From: Roseateles koreensis
GTDB taxonomy: Bacteria; Pseudomonadota; Gammaproteobacteria; Burkholderiales; Burkholderiaceae_C
Direction: 5' to 3'
Length of the DNA stretch: 64,000 nt
NCBI RefSeq assembly: GCF_028595305.1
Contig: NZ_JAQQXS010000018.1
Coordinates: forward strand, 1 to 64,000
Shown here: one piece after another, positions 54,978-64,000 of the stretch
Position numbering within the stretch: position 1 is the stretch's first letter
Layout of the letters: the number at the start of each line of letters is the position of its first letter
Notes under the pieces: generated by a model
Told to the model about the DNA's origin: nothing
Databases searched by the model: none
The model's input: only the letters and a program-made list of their open reading frames with translations
Made by a program: the position numbers and the translations under genes

Positions 54978-55006
54978 AAAAGGCCCGCGAGGGCCTTTTG
55001 CTTTTT
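54978..55006 (+). terminator. Rho-independent terminator after the cytochrome gene
   Basis: AAAAGGCCC (54978-54986) pairs with GGGCCTTTT (54991-54999) around GCGA; GCTTTTTG follows. Confidence 0.9.
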
Positions 55007-55099
55007 GTGCGACCGCTGATTGGGCCGATTGTGTTCGACTGCTTGTGCGACCGCTTTTCAGCGATCGCTCGGTCTTCGGTCTGTCTTGCGTAAATACGC

Positions 55100-57061
55100 T
55101 CAGTACGCCTGCCCCAATTGCTCCAAGATGGCCGGGTTCTCCAATGTGCTGGTGTCCTGCGTCACGGACTCGCCCTTGGCAACGTTGCGCAGCAGGCGGC
55201 GCATGATCTTGCCGCTGCGGGTCTTGGGCAGGTTGTCGCCGAAGCGGATGTCCTTGGGCTTGGCGATCGGGCCAATTTCCTTGGCCACCCAATCGCGCAA
55301 TTGTTTAGCGATGGCCTTGGCCTCATCTCCATGGGGGCGCGCACGCTTGAGCACCACAAAGGCGCAGATGGCCTCGCCCGTGGTGTCGTCGGGGCGGCCC
55401 ACCACAGCCGCCTCGGCCACCAACTCGGTGCAGCTGACCAGGGCCGATTCGATTTCCATCGTACCCATGCGGTGGCCGGACACATTGAGCACGTCATCGA
55501 TGCGCCCGGTGATGGTGAAGTAACCGGTGTCGGCATCGCGGATCGCACCGTCGCCGGCCAAATAGTAACCCTTGAGCTCAGCAGGGTAGTAGCTGCTCTT
55601 GAAGCGTTCGGGATCGTTCCAGATAGTACGGATCATCGAGGGCCACGGCTTCTTCACCACCAGGATACCGCCTTGGCCATTGGGCACATCGTTGCCCAGT
55701 TCGTCCACGATGGCCGTGGTGATGCCCGGGAACGGCAGCGTGCAAGAGCCCGGCACCAGCGGCGTGGCGCCCGGCAACGGCGTGATCATGTGGCCGCCGG
55801 TCTCGGTTTGCCAGAAGGTATCCACGATCGGGCAACGGCTGCCGCCCACATGCTTGTGGTACCACTCCCAGGCGGCCGGGTTGATGGGCTCGCCCACGGA
55901 ACCCAGCAGGCGCAAGCTACTCAGGTCATAACGGGCCGGATGCACGGCCTCGCTGCCTTCAGCGGCCTTGATCAGCGAACGGATGGCCGTGGGCGCTGTG
56001 TAGAACACGGTGACCTTGTGCTTCTCGATCATCTGCCAGAAGCGCCCGGCATCCGGGTAGGTGGGCACGCCTTCGAAGACGATTTCGGTGCCACCCAAAG
56101 CCAACGGGCCGTAGGTGATGTAGCTGTGACCGGTCACCCAGCCTATGTCGGCGGTGCACCAGAACACATCGCTGTCTTGCAGGTCGAAGGTCCACTTCGT
56201 GGTCAGCGCCGCGTGCAGCAGATAGCCGCCAGTGCTGTGCTGCACGCCCTTGGGCTTGCCGGTAGAACCGGATGTATAGAGCAGGAACAGCGGATGCTCG
56301 GCCTCAACCCATTCGGGCTCACAGGTGCTGGCCTGGCCTTGCGTCACGTCATGCAGCCAGAGGTCGCGACCTTCCACCCAATTGATCTTGCCGCCGGTGC
56401 GTTTGTAAACAATCACGTCTTTCAGGGTCGGGCAGCTACCGCCTTCCAGCGCCTCATCAACAATTGCTTTCAACGGCAAGGCCTTGCCACCGCGTTGTTG
56501 TTCGTCGGCGGTGATCACCATGACGGCGCCAGCGTCTTGAATGCGGTCGCGCAGGCTCTGCGCCGAGAAGCCTCCAAACACCACCGAATGGGTGGCGCCG
56601 ATGCGCGCACAGGCTTGCATGGCGGCCACGCCCTCGACGGACATGGACATATAGATGACCACGCGGTCACCCTTCTTCACGCCACGCGCTTTGAGCGCAT
56701 TGGCCAATTGCGCCACACGCGTCAGCAATTCGCTGTAGCTGACCCGTGCCACAGCGCCGTCGTCAGCCTCGAAGATCAGCGCCGTTTTGTCACCCTTGCC
56801 GGCCTCGATATGGCGGTCCAGGCAGTTGTAAGACGCATTCAGTCGGCCATCGGCAAACCATTTGAAGAAAGGCGCCTCGCTGCTATCCAGCACCTGGGTG
56901 AACGGGGTTTTCCAGCTGATGAATTCACGGGCCAAACGCGCCCAGTAGCCTTCATAGTCTCGGTCGGCCTCGTCAACCAGCGATTGGTAGGCGGCCATGC
57001 CTTTGACATGAGCGTTAGCCTGCCATTCGGCACTGGGCTGATAAAGGGCGGTCTGAGTCAT
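55100..57061 (-). CDS. acs: Acetyl-CoA synthetase
   Basis: A 653-residue AMP-forming ligase (acetate + ATP + CoA). Motifs are [41 protein letters not shown] and the C-terminal [12 protein letters not shown], whose Lys is the residue acetylated in the Salmonella enzyme. AGAGGAG sits 8 nt before the ATG at 57061. It stands alone on its strand. Confidence 0.97.
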   Translation of the reverse strand: MTQTALYQPSAEWQANAHVKGMAAYQSLVDEADRDYEGYWARLAREFISWKTPFTQVLDSSEAPFFKWFADGRLNASYNCLDRHIEAGKGDKTALIFEADDGAVARVSYSELLTRVAQLANALKARGVKKGDRVVIYMSMSVEGVAAMQACARIGATHSVVFGGFSAQSLRDRIQDAGAVMVITADEQQRGGKALPLKAIVDEALEGGSCPTLKDVIVYKRTGGKINWVEGRDLWLHDVTQGQASTCEPEWVEAEHPLFLLYTSGSTGKPKGVQHSTGGYLLHAALTTKWTFDLQDSDVFWCTADIGWVTGHSYITYGPLALGGTEIVFEGVPTYPDAGRFWQMIEKHKVTVFYTAPTAIRSLIKAAEGSEAVHPARYDLSSLRLLGSVGEPINPAAWEWYHKHVGGSRCPIVDTFWQTETGGHMITPLPGATPLVPGSCTLPFPGITTAIVDELGNDVPNGQGGILVVKKPWPSMIRTIWNDPERFKSSYYPAELKGYYLAGDGAIRDADTGYFTITGRIDDVLNVSGHRMGTMEIESALVSCTELVAEAAVVGRPDDTTGEAICAFVVLKRARPHGDEAKAIAKQLRDWVAKEIGPIAKPKDIRFGDNLPKTRSGKIMRRLLRNVAKGESVTQDTSTLENPAILEQLGQAY

Positions 57062-57286
57062 GAGTCTGTCTCCTCTGAAGGGGGTAATTGGCAATAAGCA
57101 ATGGCCCCGAACGCCGGGCGTCCAACTTGGCCTTGCCGCAACTGTGCCTCGTGTCTCTGACGAAGCGCTTACTCAAAGCCTGATCGGCGTCGGCGGGCCC
57201 GAAAAGTATCGAAGTCGGCCAGCGCACGGCGCCCCCCGTGCGCCTCACTAGAATCGCCCCACATCCATTGCAAGAAGCCTCCCACC

Positions 57287-57943
57287 ATGCCGAGCCCCAA
57301 GCTGCCTCACGCCGCGCAACGCCTGCGCCCCCTGCCCAAGCTGATGTTTGCCAGTCGCTGGCTGCAGTTGCCGCTTTATCTGGGCCTGATCCTGGCGCAG
57401 GCGGTATATGTCTACCAGTTCTGGACAGAGTTGGTCCACTTGATCGAGGCCGCATTCGGACACCAGGAGGCACTGGCAACACTCGTCAAAAGTATCGGCT
57501 ACAAGGCCGCGGCCATCAAGGATGTAGCCGGTGCGGTGATTGGTTATGAGCCCATCGCCAAGCTCAACGAGACCATTTTGATGCTGGTGGTACTCGGGCT
57601 GATCGACGTGGTGATGATCTCCAACCTGCTCATCATGGTGATTGTGGGCGGCTACGAAACTTTCGTTTCACGCATGGACCTGGACGGCCACCCCGACCAG
57701 CCGGAATGGCTGAACCATGTGAACGCCTCGGTGCTCAAGGTCAAGCTGGCGATGGCCATCATTGGCATTTCGTCCATTCACCTGCTCAAGACCTTCATCA
57801 ACGCCGACAACTACGATGAAAAGACCTTGATGTGGCAGACGCTGATCCACCTGACTTTTCTGGCTTCCGCCATCGCCATCGCTTACACCGACCGCCTGCT
57901 CAGCGCCGGCTATATACACAAGCCCGCTGACGCCCCGCATTGA
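57287..57943 (+). CDS. UPF0114/YqhA-family membrane protein
   Basis: 218 residues with four hydrophobic segments (about 27-47, 95-120, 150-172, 185-203). The family signatures are [36 protein letters not shown] and [21 protein letters not shown]. Function is unknown. It converges on the mrp operon with a 19 nt gap. Confidence 0.85.
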   Translation: MPSPKLPHAAQRLRPLPKLMFASRWLQLPLYLGLILAQAVYVYQFWTELVHLIEAAFGHQEALATLVKSIGYKAAAIKDVAGAVIGYEPIAKLNETILMLVVLGLIDVVMISNLLIMVIVGGYETFVSRMDLDGHPDQPEWLNHVNASVLKVKLAMAIIGISSIHLLKTFINADNYDEKTLMWQTLIHLTFLASAIAIAYTDRLLSAGYIHKPADAPH

Positions 57944-57962
57944 GCGCTGAAGCCGCAGCGAT

Positions 57963-58343
57963 TCAGCGCGGCTCGGCCGATGCTTTGGCCGATGCTTCGG
58001 CCGCTGCCGGGTCAGCGGGCAAGCCGCATTGCGATGGCAGCTTCAGGTGCAAGCCGGCCTTGGCCAGGAGGTTGGCCGACACCGGCGCTGTGACAAACAA
58101 GAACAAGGTGATGAGCAACTCGTGCAGGCCACGCCCACCTTGTGTCCAGTGGACCGCCAAGCTAGCCAGCAACACGCCGCCCACGCCCAGGGTCGTGGCC
58201 TTGGTCGGTGCGTGCAGGCGCATGAAAAAATCTGAAAAACGCAGCATCCCGATGGCGCCCACCAGGGAGAAAACGCCGCCGATGACCAGCAGGGTTGCGA
58301 TGGCAATTTGCCAAGCCCAATGCAATTCGTTCAAGGGTGCCAT
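57963..58343 (-). CDS. mrpG: Mrp antiporter subunit G
   Basis: 126 residues, three helices. The segment GAIGMLRFSDFFMRLHAPTKATTLG is the MrpG signature. An Ala-rich tail (AEASAKASAE) ends the protein. Last gene of the Mrp (Pha) Na+/H+ antiporter operon, 4 nt after mrpF. Confidence 0.93.
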   Translation of the reverse strand: MAPLNELHWAWQIAIATLLVIGGVFSLVGAIGMLRFSDFFMRLHAPTKATTLGVGGVLLASLAVHWTQGGRGLHELLITLFLFVTAPVSANLLAKAGLHLKLPSQCGLPADPAAAEASAKASAEPR

Positions 58344-58347
58344 CCGC

Positions 58348-58644
58348 TCACTCCATCACCGTGCCACGGCACAAGTAACGCGCTAGCGCTGCGGTAGAGA
58401 CGAAGCCCAGCAAGGCGACGATCAAGGCAGCCTCGAAAAGCATCTCGTTGCCCCAGCGGATTCCCAGCAAAACCACCAGCGCCACGACGTTGATGTAGAG
58501 CGTGTCAAGCGCCATCACCCGATCGGGTGCGCTGGGGCCTCGCAGCAGTCGCCACCCACACATCAGCATGGCCAAGCCAACGGCCGCACTGGCAAAGTCG
58601 AGCGCCCCGGACAAAAAAGGCTGGGCGTTTGAAAAAAGCATCAT
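58348..58644 (-). CDS. mrpF: Mrp antiporter subunit F
   Basis: 98 residues with three membrane helices. The motif LRGPSAPDRVMALDTLYINVVAL is MrpF-typical, with the conserved Asp pair. Its start overlaps the mrpE stop by 4 nt. Confidence 0.93.
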   Translation of the reverse strand: MMLFSNAQPFLSGALDFASAAVGLAMLMCGWRLLRGPSAPDRVMALDTLYINVVALVVLLGIRWGNEMLFEAALIVALLGFVSTAALARYLCRGTVME

Positions 58645-59177
58645 GCAAAGATCTCCATCAAAGGCTGCTCATAGCGCTGCTTGATCTGTGCCGCAAGCGC
58701 GGCGGGGTTCGCGCCACCATTCAAGGCGTGGACGAGAAGATGCCCCCGGTCAGGCGTCACCACACAAGACACCGTGCCCGGCGTGGTGGTGATGATGATG
58801 GCCAGCAGCGCCACGGCATCTGCCTGCTGAAGTGCCAAGGGCACCTGCACCCACGCCGGCACGGCCTTCGCCCAGGGCCACAACACCAAGCGGGCAACGG
58901 TCAGATTGGCCACGACGATGTCCCAAAGAACCAGCCCGGCCAAACGCAGCGCCACAAAAAATACGCGCAGACCGCCCGCCTTCAGCACAAGGGCTGGCCC
59001 CAAAAAACCTCGCAACCACCGCGGCACGAGCCAGGCGAACACACAGGCCATCAACAAAGCGGCGGGCGCGATGCTTTGCTGCAGCAGCAACCAAACCGCG
59101 GCCAGCAAGACAGAAAGCCAAGGGTGGGGAAATGCCCCTGTCGGCGATGTCACTGACGGTTTCGACTCAGAGGCCAT
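58641..59177 (-). CDS. mrpE: Mrp antiporter subunit E
   Basis: 178 residues. Two or three N-terminal hydrophobic segments precede a cytoplasmic part with ITTTPGTVSCVVTPDRGHLLVHAL, the MrpE core motif. The Met at 59177 has GAAGG 5 nt upstream and overlaps mrpD by 11 nt; Mets at 59186 and 59204 are alternatives. Confidence 0.9.
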   Translation of the reverse strand: MASESKPSVTSPTGAFPHPWLSVLLAAVWLLLQQSIAPAALLMACVFAWLVPRWLRGFLGPALVLKAGGLRVFFVALRLAGLVLWDIVVANLTVARLVLWPWAKAVPAWVQVPLALQQADAVALLAIIITTTPGTVSCVVTPDRGHLLVHALNGGANPAALAAQIKQRYEQPLMEIFA

Positions 59178-60843
59178 GCTTGCCTTCATCCGTTGGAAAT
59201 GCATCGGGAGCCACCGGAGTGCTCATTGATGGCATCGCTGGCGAGATTAGAGGGGCACCCGCCGGCGGATAGGGCTTGAGCGCATCCCGGCCCATTGCCT
59301 CGCCCAGAGCGGCGCGCCCATAGGCTGCCCGGTCGCCCAATTGCACCGCCGCGGCCGTGGTGTAACGCTGAACGGGGGCGGCGAACACGCTCAAACCTAC
59401 GCTTGCAGCCAACAAGCTGCACGTGGCCAGGATCAGCTTGGGGCTGCTGCCTGCATGGGAGGCTTCGGGGGCGTCGTCGCTCACGTGCCAGAACAAAATG
59501 CTGCCAGCCCGCGCCAAGCCCAGCAAGGTACAAAACCCCACCACCAGCAGTACCGTCCACACCCAGGTTGACCCAGGGTGGTTCGTTGCGGCCTGCAGCA
59601 ACATCAGCTTGCCGATGAAGCCGGGCAGCGGCGGCAGGCCCGCCGTAGAGGCGGCGGCCAGCAACATCATCAAACCCAACAAGACCGGTTGTGCCACTGC
59701 TGAAGCCGGCTGCAACAAGCCCCCGGCGTCACCACGCTGGGCCGCCACCAATTCAGCCAACAAAAAGAGCCCGGCAATGACCAAGGTGCTATTGATCATG
59801 TAGTAGAGGCCCGCACTCCAGGCGAACGGGGTCATCAGCCCGACGCCCACCAGCACGGTGCCGACCGAAGCCACGGTCAGCCACGCCACCAGCCGCGCCA
59901 GGGTGTGGGCCGCCAATGCGCCCAGCACGCCCATCACCGAGGTCGCCAGGGCCAGCGGCAAAAGCAGGGTTTCAACCAGCGGGCCGGCAAATATCACGCC
60001 ATGCACGCGCAAAATCGCATACACCCCCACCTTGGTCATGATGGCGAACAAGGCCGCCACCGGCGGGCTGGCCGTGGCGTAGGTCGCGGGGAGCCACATC
60101 GACAGCGGCATCAGCGCCGCCTTGAAACCGAACACCAGCAAGAGCAACATCGCCGCCAGCTGCACCCAGCTCGCATCGGCCGGCGCCAATTGGGGCACAC
60201 GCAAGGCCAGGTCCGCCATGTTCAGGCTGCCCACCTTGGCGTAGACCAAGCCCAGCCCAATCAAAAACACCGTTGAGGCCACCAGATTCATCGCAACATA
60301 GTGCAAGCCAACCCGAAAGCGTGCCGCCCCCTGCCCGTGCACCATCAGCACATAAGAAGCGATCAACAGCACCTCGAAAAACACGAAAAGATTGAACAAA
60401 TCGCCGCTGACGAAAGCGCCATTCAAGCCCATCAACTGGAACTGGAACAGCGCGTGGAAGTAGCGCCCATGCGCGTCCCACCCCCCGCTGGCGTACCACA
60501 GCACCGGCACGGCCACGCTGGCCGTCAGCAGCAGCATCAAGGCGCCGAGGCGGTCCACCATCAGCGCGATACCAAAGGGGGCGGGCCAAGCCCCCACGTG
60601 ATAACTTATCAACTCCCCGGTGGCTGCGCGGCTGACCAGGGCCAGCGCGACCCCTCCCCCCAAGACCGCTGAGAGCAGCCCCAAACGCCGCGCCCACAGC
60701 AATTTGTGGTGCCCGTGCCCACCATGCGAGTCGCCACCGTGCCCGCCCATCAGCAACAGGGCAACACCGGTCAAGGCCGGCAATAGAACCGGCAGCACCG
60801 GGAGCATCGGCCAACCCAAGACTTGCAGCAGCCACGCGTTCAT
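59167..60843 (-). CDS. mrpD: Mrp antiporter subunit D
   Basis: A 558-residue relative of complex I NuoL/M/N proton-channel subunits, with about 14 helices. GLNGAFVSGDLFNLFVFFEVLL and FGFKAALMPLSMWLPATYATA hold the conserved Glu and Lys of the ion path. A His-rich loop (HGGDSHGGHGHH) near residue 35-46 is unusual. The start overlaps mrpC by 4 nt. Confidence 0.94.
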   Translation of the reverse strand: MNAWLLQVLGWPMLPVLPVLLPALTGVALLLMGGHGGDSHGGHGHHKLLWARRLGLLSAVLGGGVALALVSRAATGELISYHVGAWPAPFGIALMVDRLGALMLLLTASVAVPVLWYASGGWDAHGRYFHALFQFQLMGLNGAFVSGDLFNLFVFFEVLLIASYVLMVHGQGAARFRVGLHYVAMNLVASTVFLIGLGLVYAKVGSLNMADLALRVPQLAPADASWVQLAAMLLLLVFGFKAALMPLSMWLPATYATASPPVAALFAIMTKVGVYAILRVHGVIFAGPLVETLLLPLALATSVMGVLGALAAHTLARLVAWLTVASVGTVLVGVGLMTPFAWSAGLYYMINSTLVIAGLFLLAELVAAQRGDAGGLLQPASAVAQPVLLGLMMLLAAASTAGLPPLPGFIGKLMLLQAATNHPGSTWVWTVLLVVGFCTLLGLARAGSILFWHVSDDAPEASHAGSSPKLILATCSLLAASVGLSVFAAPVQRYTTAAAVQLGDRAAYGRAALGEAMGRDALKPYPPAGAPLISPAMPSMSTPVAPDAFPTDEGKHGL

Positions 60844-61217
60844 GCGCCCTCGCCTTCTGAGTTCGCCACGCCGCCGGTGCTCGGGTCCGGCTGCCCATCC
60901 ACATGGTCTGAGCCGCTCTCGAACCGGCCGCGTACCGCCAGGCTGAGCAAAAAGGCAGTGGTAGCAAAGCCGATCACGATGGCCGTCAGCGCCAGCGCCT
61001 GAGGCAAGGGGTCGGCCATCACGGCCGCGCCGCTACCCAGAATTGCCGGGGCCGCCATCCACAAGCGCCCCATGGCGAACAAGAACACATTGACCACATA
61101 GCCCAAGAGGCTCAGGCCCAGCACGACTTGAAAGCTGCGCCCTTGCAGCAGCAAATACACCCCGCAGGCAGTGACCCACCCCAAGCCGGTGGCCAGCAAA
61201 AATTCCATGCTCAGCAT
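60840..61217 (-). CDS. mrpC: Mrp antiporter subunit C
   Basis: 125 residues, NuoK-like, with three helices; GLSLLGYVVNVFLFAMG and DPLPQALALTAIVIGFATTAF are the family signatures. The tail is Gly/Ser/acidic. The ATG at 61217 overlaps mrpA by 7 nt; a second Met three codons on is possible. Confidence 0.93.
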   Translation of the reverse strand: MLSMEFLLATGLGWVTACGVYLLLQGRSFQVVLGLSLLGYVVNVFLFAMGRLWMAAPAILGSGAAVMADPLPQALALTAIVIGFATTAFLLSLAVRGRFESGSDHVDGQPDPSTGGVANSEGEGA

Positions 61218-64000
61218 GACGCGCCCTCCCCGCCCTTGCTGGCGTGCGCAAATGACGACAACATCAACATCGTCGCGCCCACCACCATGATGTAAACGCC
61301 CAGATCAAACGCGGCGGCAGACGCCAGCGGAATTTCACCCAAAAACTCCAGACCAGGCACGCTCGGGTGCCCATGGGCACTGGTCAAAAACGGTTGGCCG
61401 AACAAGAAACTGGCGATGCCCGTCAGGCTCGCAATACCCAGCCCGAGGCCCAGCCAACGCACATAGCGTCCGCCCGAGCGCGCGTGCAACAAAGCTTCGG
61501 CCCGCTGCTGGCCCAGCGCCATGTACTGCAGAATCAGCGCGGCCGCTGTGATCAGGCCCGCAATAAACCCCCCGCCCGGCTGGTTGTGGCCCCGCCAAAA
61601 AATATGAGCACTCAAGAGCAAAGCCAAAGGCAGCACCCATCGCGCCACGCGCTGTAACAGCAAGGGTTCTTGGCGAAAGCGCCAACGTCGCCCGCCAGCG
61701 TCGCCTGCTGGCCGCTTGGCGCGCATGCCGTCCAGCACCGCCAGCACGCCCAATGCAGCGATCCCAAGCACGGTGATTTCGCCAAACGTGTCGTAGCCCC
61801 GGAAGTCCACCAAAATCACGTTCACCACATTGCTGCCACCGCCCCCCGGCAGCGACTGCGCCAGAAAATACCAGGACAAGCTCTCATGTTGGCTGCTGAG
61901 CACGGCCCAACTGATGGCGGTGACGCCCGCACCGCACGCCAGGGCCAGCGCGGCGGCTCGCCACGGCGGGCCGCCGCGGCGCATTGCTTTCGTCAATGGA
62001 GGCGTCGTTTGTGGAAGCAGCCCCAAGCCCATCAGCAGCATCACGGTCGACACCACATCCACCGTGAGTTGCGTCAGCGCAAGGTCCGGTGCGGACAGTG
62101 ACAAAAACACCAGCGAGCCCATCAAACCGATACCACCGCACAGCACCACGGCCACATAACGCTGAGCCTGCAGGCGCAGTAACACTGCGCCTAGCGCCAT
62201 CAGCAGCAACCACAACGCCACCGCTAAAGGGGGTGCGGGCAACAAGGGCCGAGTGATCGCTGAAGGGGAGAACGGCCAGCTAACCCCACCCGGCCAAAAG
62301 GCCCAGCAGCCCAGCACCAGCGCGGAAACCAGCAAGGTCGCCAAATAGCGTTGCAGGCTACCGCTTTCAAACCGTCGGGTCAGCCCGCCGGCCATCGCCA
62401 GCAAGCCCGCCATGCCAGCATCAAACACCTGCTTGCCACCGACTGAGCGCGGCAAATAGGCATGCAAACGCCCACCACGCTGCAGCCAGAAGTAGAGCAC
62501 CACGCCACCCAGCACCGCCACCAGGCTCATCAGCAAGGGCACGTTGAAGCCATGCCACAGGGCCAGATGCAACGGCGCCAGCGGCTCACCCAACATGGCG
62601 GCTGCGGCTGACTGCAGCAGTGGGCCCACGGTCTGCATGGGGAACAGGCCGACGCCCAGACACACCAGCACCAAAATCAGCACGGGCAGCTTCATGCCCC
62701 AGGGAGGTTCGTGGGGATGAGGCTGGGGCAAATCCCGACTAGGGCCGTTGAAAAATACGTCATACACCAATCGAAGCGAATAGGCGACCGAACACAGCCC
62801 CGCCAAATTGGCGATCAAAGCAATGGTCCACGCAAAATTGCCACCTATGCCGGCATGCAAGGCCTGCTCAAACATCAACTCCTTCGACAAAAATCCGTTG
62901 AAGGGCGGCAAGCCCGCCATGGCAGCACTGGCCAGCAAGCCTAGGCTACCAACCCAGGGCATGACCTGCATCAGCCCGCCAAGGCGGCGCATATCGCGGG
63001 TGCCCGTCTCGTGATCGACGATGCCCGCTGTCATGAAAAGCGCCGCCTTGAAGCTGGCATGGTTCAGGATGTGAAACATCGCCACGGCCGCTGACATGGG
63101 CGAGCGCAAGCCAATCAAAAAGGTGATGAAGCCCAGATGGCTGATGGTGGAATAGGCCAACAGCCCCTTCATGTCATGCTTGAAAATGGCGACGAATGCG
63201 CCAAACGCCATCGTCAACAGGCCCACCGGCGTCACGATGAGCTCAAACAACCCCTCCCCGCCGATCACCGGATACAGGCGAGCCAGCAAAAACAAGCCCG
63301 CCTTCACCATGGTGGCTGAGTGCAGATAGGCGGAAGCCGGCGTCGGCGCCGCCATGGCCTGGGGCAACCAGAAGTGAAACGGGAGTTGTGCACTCTTGGT
63401 GAAGCAGCCGATCAAGATCAAGATCAAGGCGGCCGGATAGCGCGTATCGCTCAACACCGCTTGGCGCAAACTCGGCCCGCCGATGAACATCTGCGACAAA
63501 TCGTAGCTGCCACACATCTGCCCCAGCAAAATCACGCCGGCCAGCAAAGCCAACCCACCGCCGCCGGTCATGGCCAGGGCCATGCGCGCGCCCTCGCTGG
63601 CCTCTGCCTTCTCTCCCCAAAAGCCGACCAACAAAAATGAGGTGATGCTGGTCATCTCCCAGAACACCACCAGCAAGAGCAAATTGTCAGACAGTGCGAT
63701 GCCCAGCATCGCCGCCATGAACACCAGCAACAGGCAATAGAACTTGACCAAGGAATCGGTCGGGCTCAAGTAGAACGCCGCGTACAGCACGATCAGCAAA
63801 CCGATGCCAGTAATCATGCCGCCGAACAGCAAGGAGAGCCCATCGAGCCTGAAGCCCAGGTTCAGCCCGATCGTCGGCACCCAATCTGCATGAAACAGCA
63901 AGACCTGCCCCTGCAGCACCCCTGGCGCTTCTTGCAGGAGCAGCACCAAGGCGGCAGCGGTCACCGCAGCGGCAACCCAGGCCGGCGCAAAACGCCAGGC
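61211..64000 (-). CDS. mrpA: Mrp antiporter subunit A with fused B domain (N-terminus off the edge)
   Basis: At least 929 residues; the frame stays open to the right edge, so some N-terminal residues are missing. The N-terminal NuoL-like part has FWEMTSITSFLLVGFW, FTKSAQLPFHFWLPQAM and LAYSTISHLGFITFLIG. The central part is NuoJ-like (SAPDLALTQLTVDVVSTV). After about residue 780 (counting from the window edge) an MrpB-like domain follows with FWRGHNQPGGGFIAGLITAAALIL. Separate mrpB is therefore absent. First gene seen in the operon. Confidence 0.94.
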   Translation of the reverse strand, partial: AWRFAPAWVAAAVTAAALVLLLQEAPGVLQGQVLLFHADWVPTIGLNLGFRLDGLSLLFGGMITGIGLLIVLYAAFYLSPTDSLVKFYCLLLVFMAAMLGIALSDNLLLLVVFWEMTSITSFLLVGFWGEKAEASEGARMALAMTGGGGLALLAGVILLGQMCGSYDLSQMFIGGPSLRQAVLSDTRYPAALILILIGCFTKSAQLPFHFWLPQAMAAPTPASAYLHSATMVKAGLFLLARLYPVIGGEGLFELIVTPVGLLTMAFGAFVAIFKHDMKGLLAYSTISHLGFITFLIGLRSPMSAAVAMFHILNHASFKAALFMTAGIVDHETGTRDMRRLGGLMQVMPWVGSLGLLASAAMAGLPPFNGFLSKELMFEQALHAGIGGNFAWTIALIANLAGLCSVAYSLRLVYDVFFNGPSRDLPQPHPHEPPWGMKLPVLILVLVCLGVGLFPMQTVGPLLQSAAAAMLGEPLAPLHLALWHGFNVPLLMSLVAVLGGVVLYFWLQRGGRLHAYLPRSVGGKQVFDAGMAGLLAMAGGLTRRFESGSLQRYLATLLVSALVLGCWAFWPGGVSWPFSPSAITRPLLPAPPLAVALWLLLMALGAVLLRLQAQRYVAVVLCGGIGLMGSLVFLSLSAPDLALTQLTVDVVSTVMLLMGLGLLPQTTPPLTKAMRRGGPPWRAAALALACGAGVTAISWAVLSSQHESLSWYFLAQSLPGGGGSNVVNVILVDFRGYDTFGEITVLGIAALGVLAVLDGMRAKRPAGDAGGRRWRFRQEPLLLQRVARWVLPLALLLSAHIFWRGHNQPGGGFIAGLITAAALILQYMALGQQRAEALLHARSGGRYVRWLGLGLGIASLTGIASFLFGQPFLTSAHGHPSVPGLEFLGEIPLASAAAFDLGVYIMVVGATMLMLSSFAHASKGGEGASC

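Noticed and set aside
55118-57097. A 659-codon open frame antisense to acs
   Set aside because: Antisense shadow covering the whole acs gene; no motifs of its own.
1-64000. CRISPR arrays, insertion sequences, rRNA operons or tRNA genes
   Set aside because: No spaced repeats, transposase motifs or rRNA/tRNA signatures were recognised; tmRNA is the only RNA gene supported.

Overview
The window is a continuous, gene-dense piece of a high-GC betaproteobacterial chromosome. The best fit is Burkholderiales, probably Comamonadaceae-like. The clues are the gyrA-serC-pheA-tyrA-aroA/cmk-rpsA-ihfB order, a tmRNA tag reading ANDSTFALAA, split hldA and hldC heptose genes, the small Trp-rich TIGR04438-type protein and an MrpA/B fusion. 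Nearly all genes look chromosomal and intact. The clear exception is an AT-rich accessory patch at about 16.1-19.4 kb, beside the 3' end of the tmRNA gene.

Layout. 0-5.6 kb: the 5' end of livH on the minus strand, a DctB/DctD-type two-component system on the plus strand, a family 3 amino-acid binding protein and a MobA-like nucleotidyltransferase. A near-perfect sigma-54 promoter lies between livH and dctB and points at livH, so the adjacent sigma-54 activator may control branched-chain amino-acid transport. 5.8-15.8 kb: pdxH, a ZnuD-like TonB receptor with a small upstream partner, msrA, a giant AsmA/DUF748-type envelope protein, a YdcF-type protein and a DHH phosphoesterase. 16-19.4 kb: a low-GC island with a membrane-anchored MutS-like ATPase, an unknown ORF and gene debris. 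19.4-22.1 kb: ssrA, gph, ubiG and ompA on the minus strand. 22.3-33.3 kb: the gyrA/serC/pheA/tyrA/aroA-cmk/rpsA/ihfB supraoperon, in which AroA and Cmk are one polypeptide.

33.4-43.7 kb is an LPS region: lapA, lapB, waaC and three further glycosyltransferases on the plus strand; gmhA, hldA, hldC and gmhB on the minus strand, making ADP-heptose precursor; then an MsbA-like exporter. Only the epimerase hldD is not seen. 43.7-48.7 kb holds a patatin-like phospholipase and dnaE. 48.7-53.6 kb is a selenium locus: a PhnCDE-type ABC transporter divergent from selD, best read as selenium-oxyanion uptake feeding selenophosphate synthesis. 53.6-57.9 kb: an OmpA-like protein, a Trp-rich small protein, a cytochrome c, acs and a UPF0114 membrane protein. 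58-64 kb: an Mrp (Pha) Na+/H+ antiporter operon (AB, C, D, E, F, G), with mrpA running off the right edge.

The least explained part is the ssrA-adjacent patch with the MutS-like membrane ATPase. The most testable regulatory idea is the sigma-54 promoter of livH facing the DctBD-like system.
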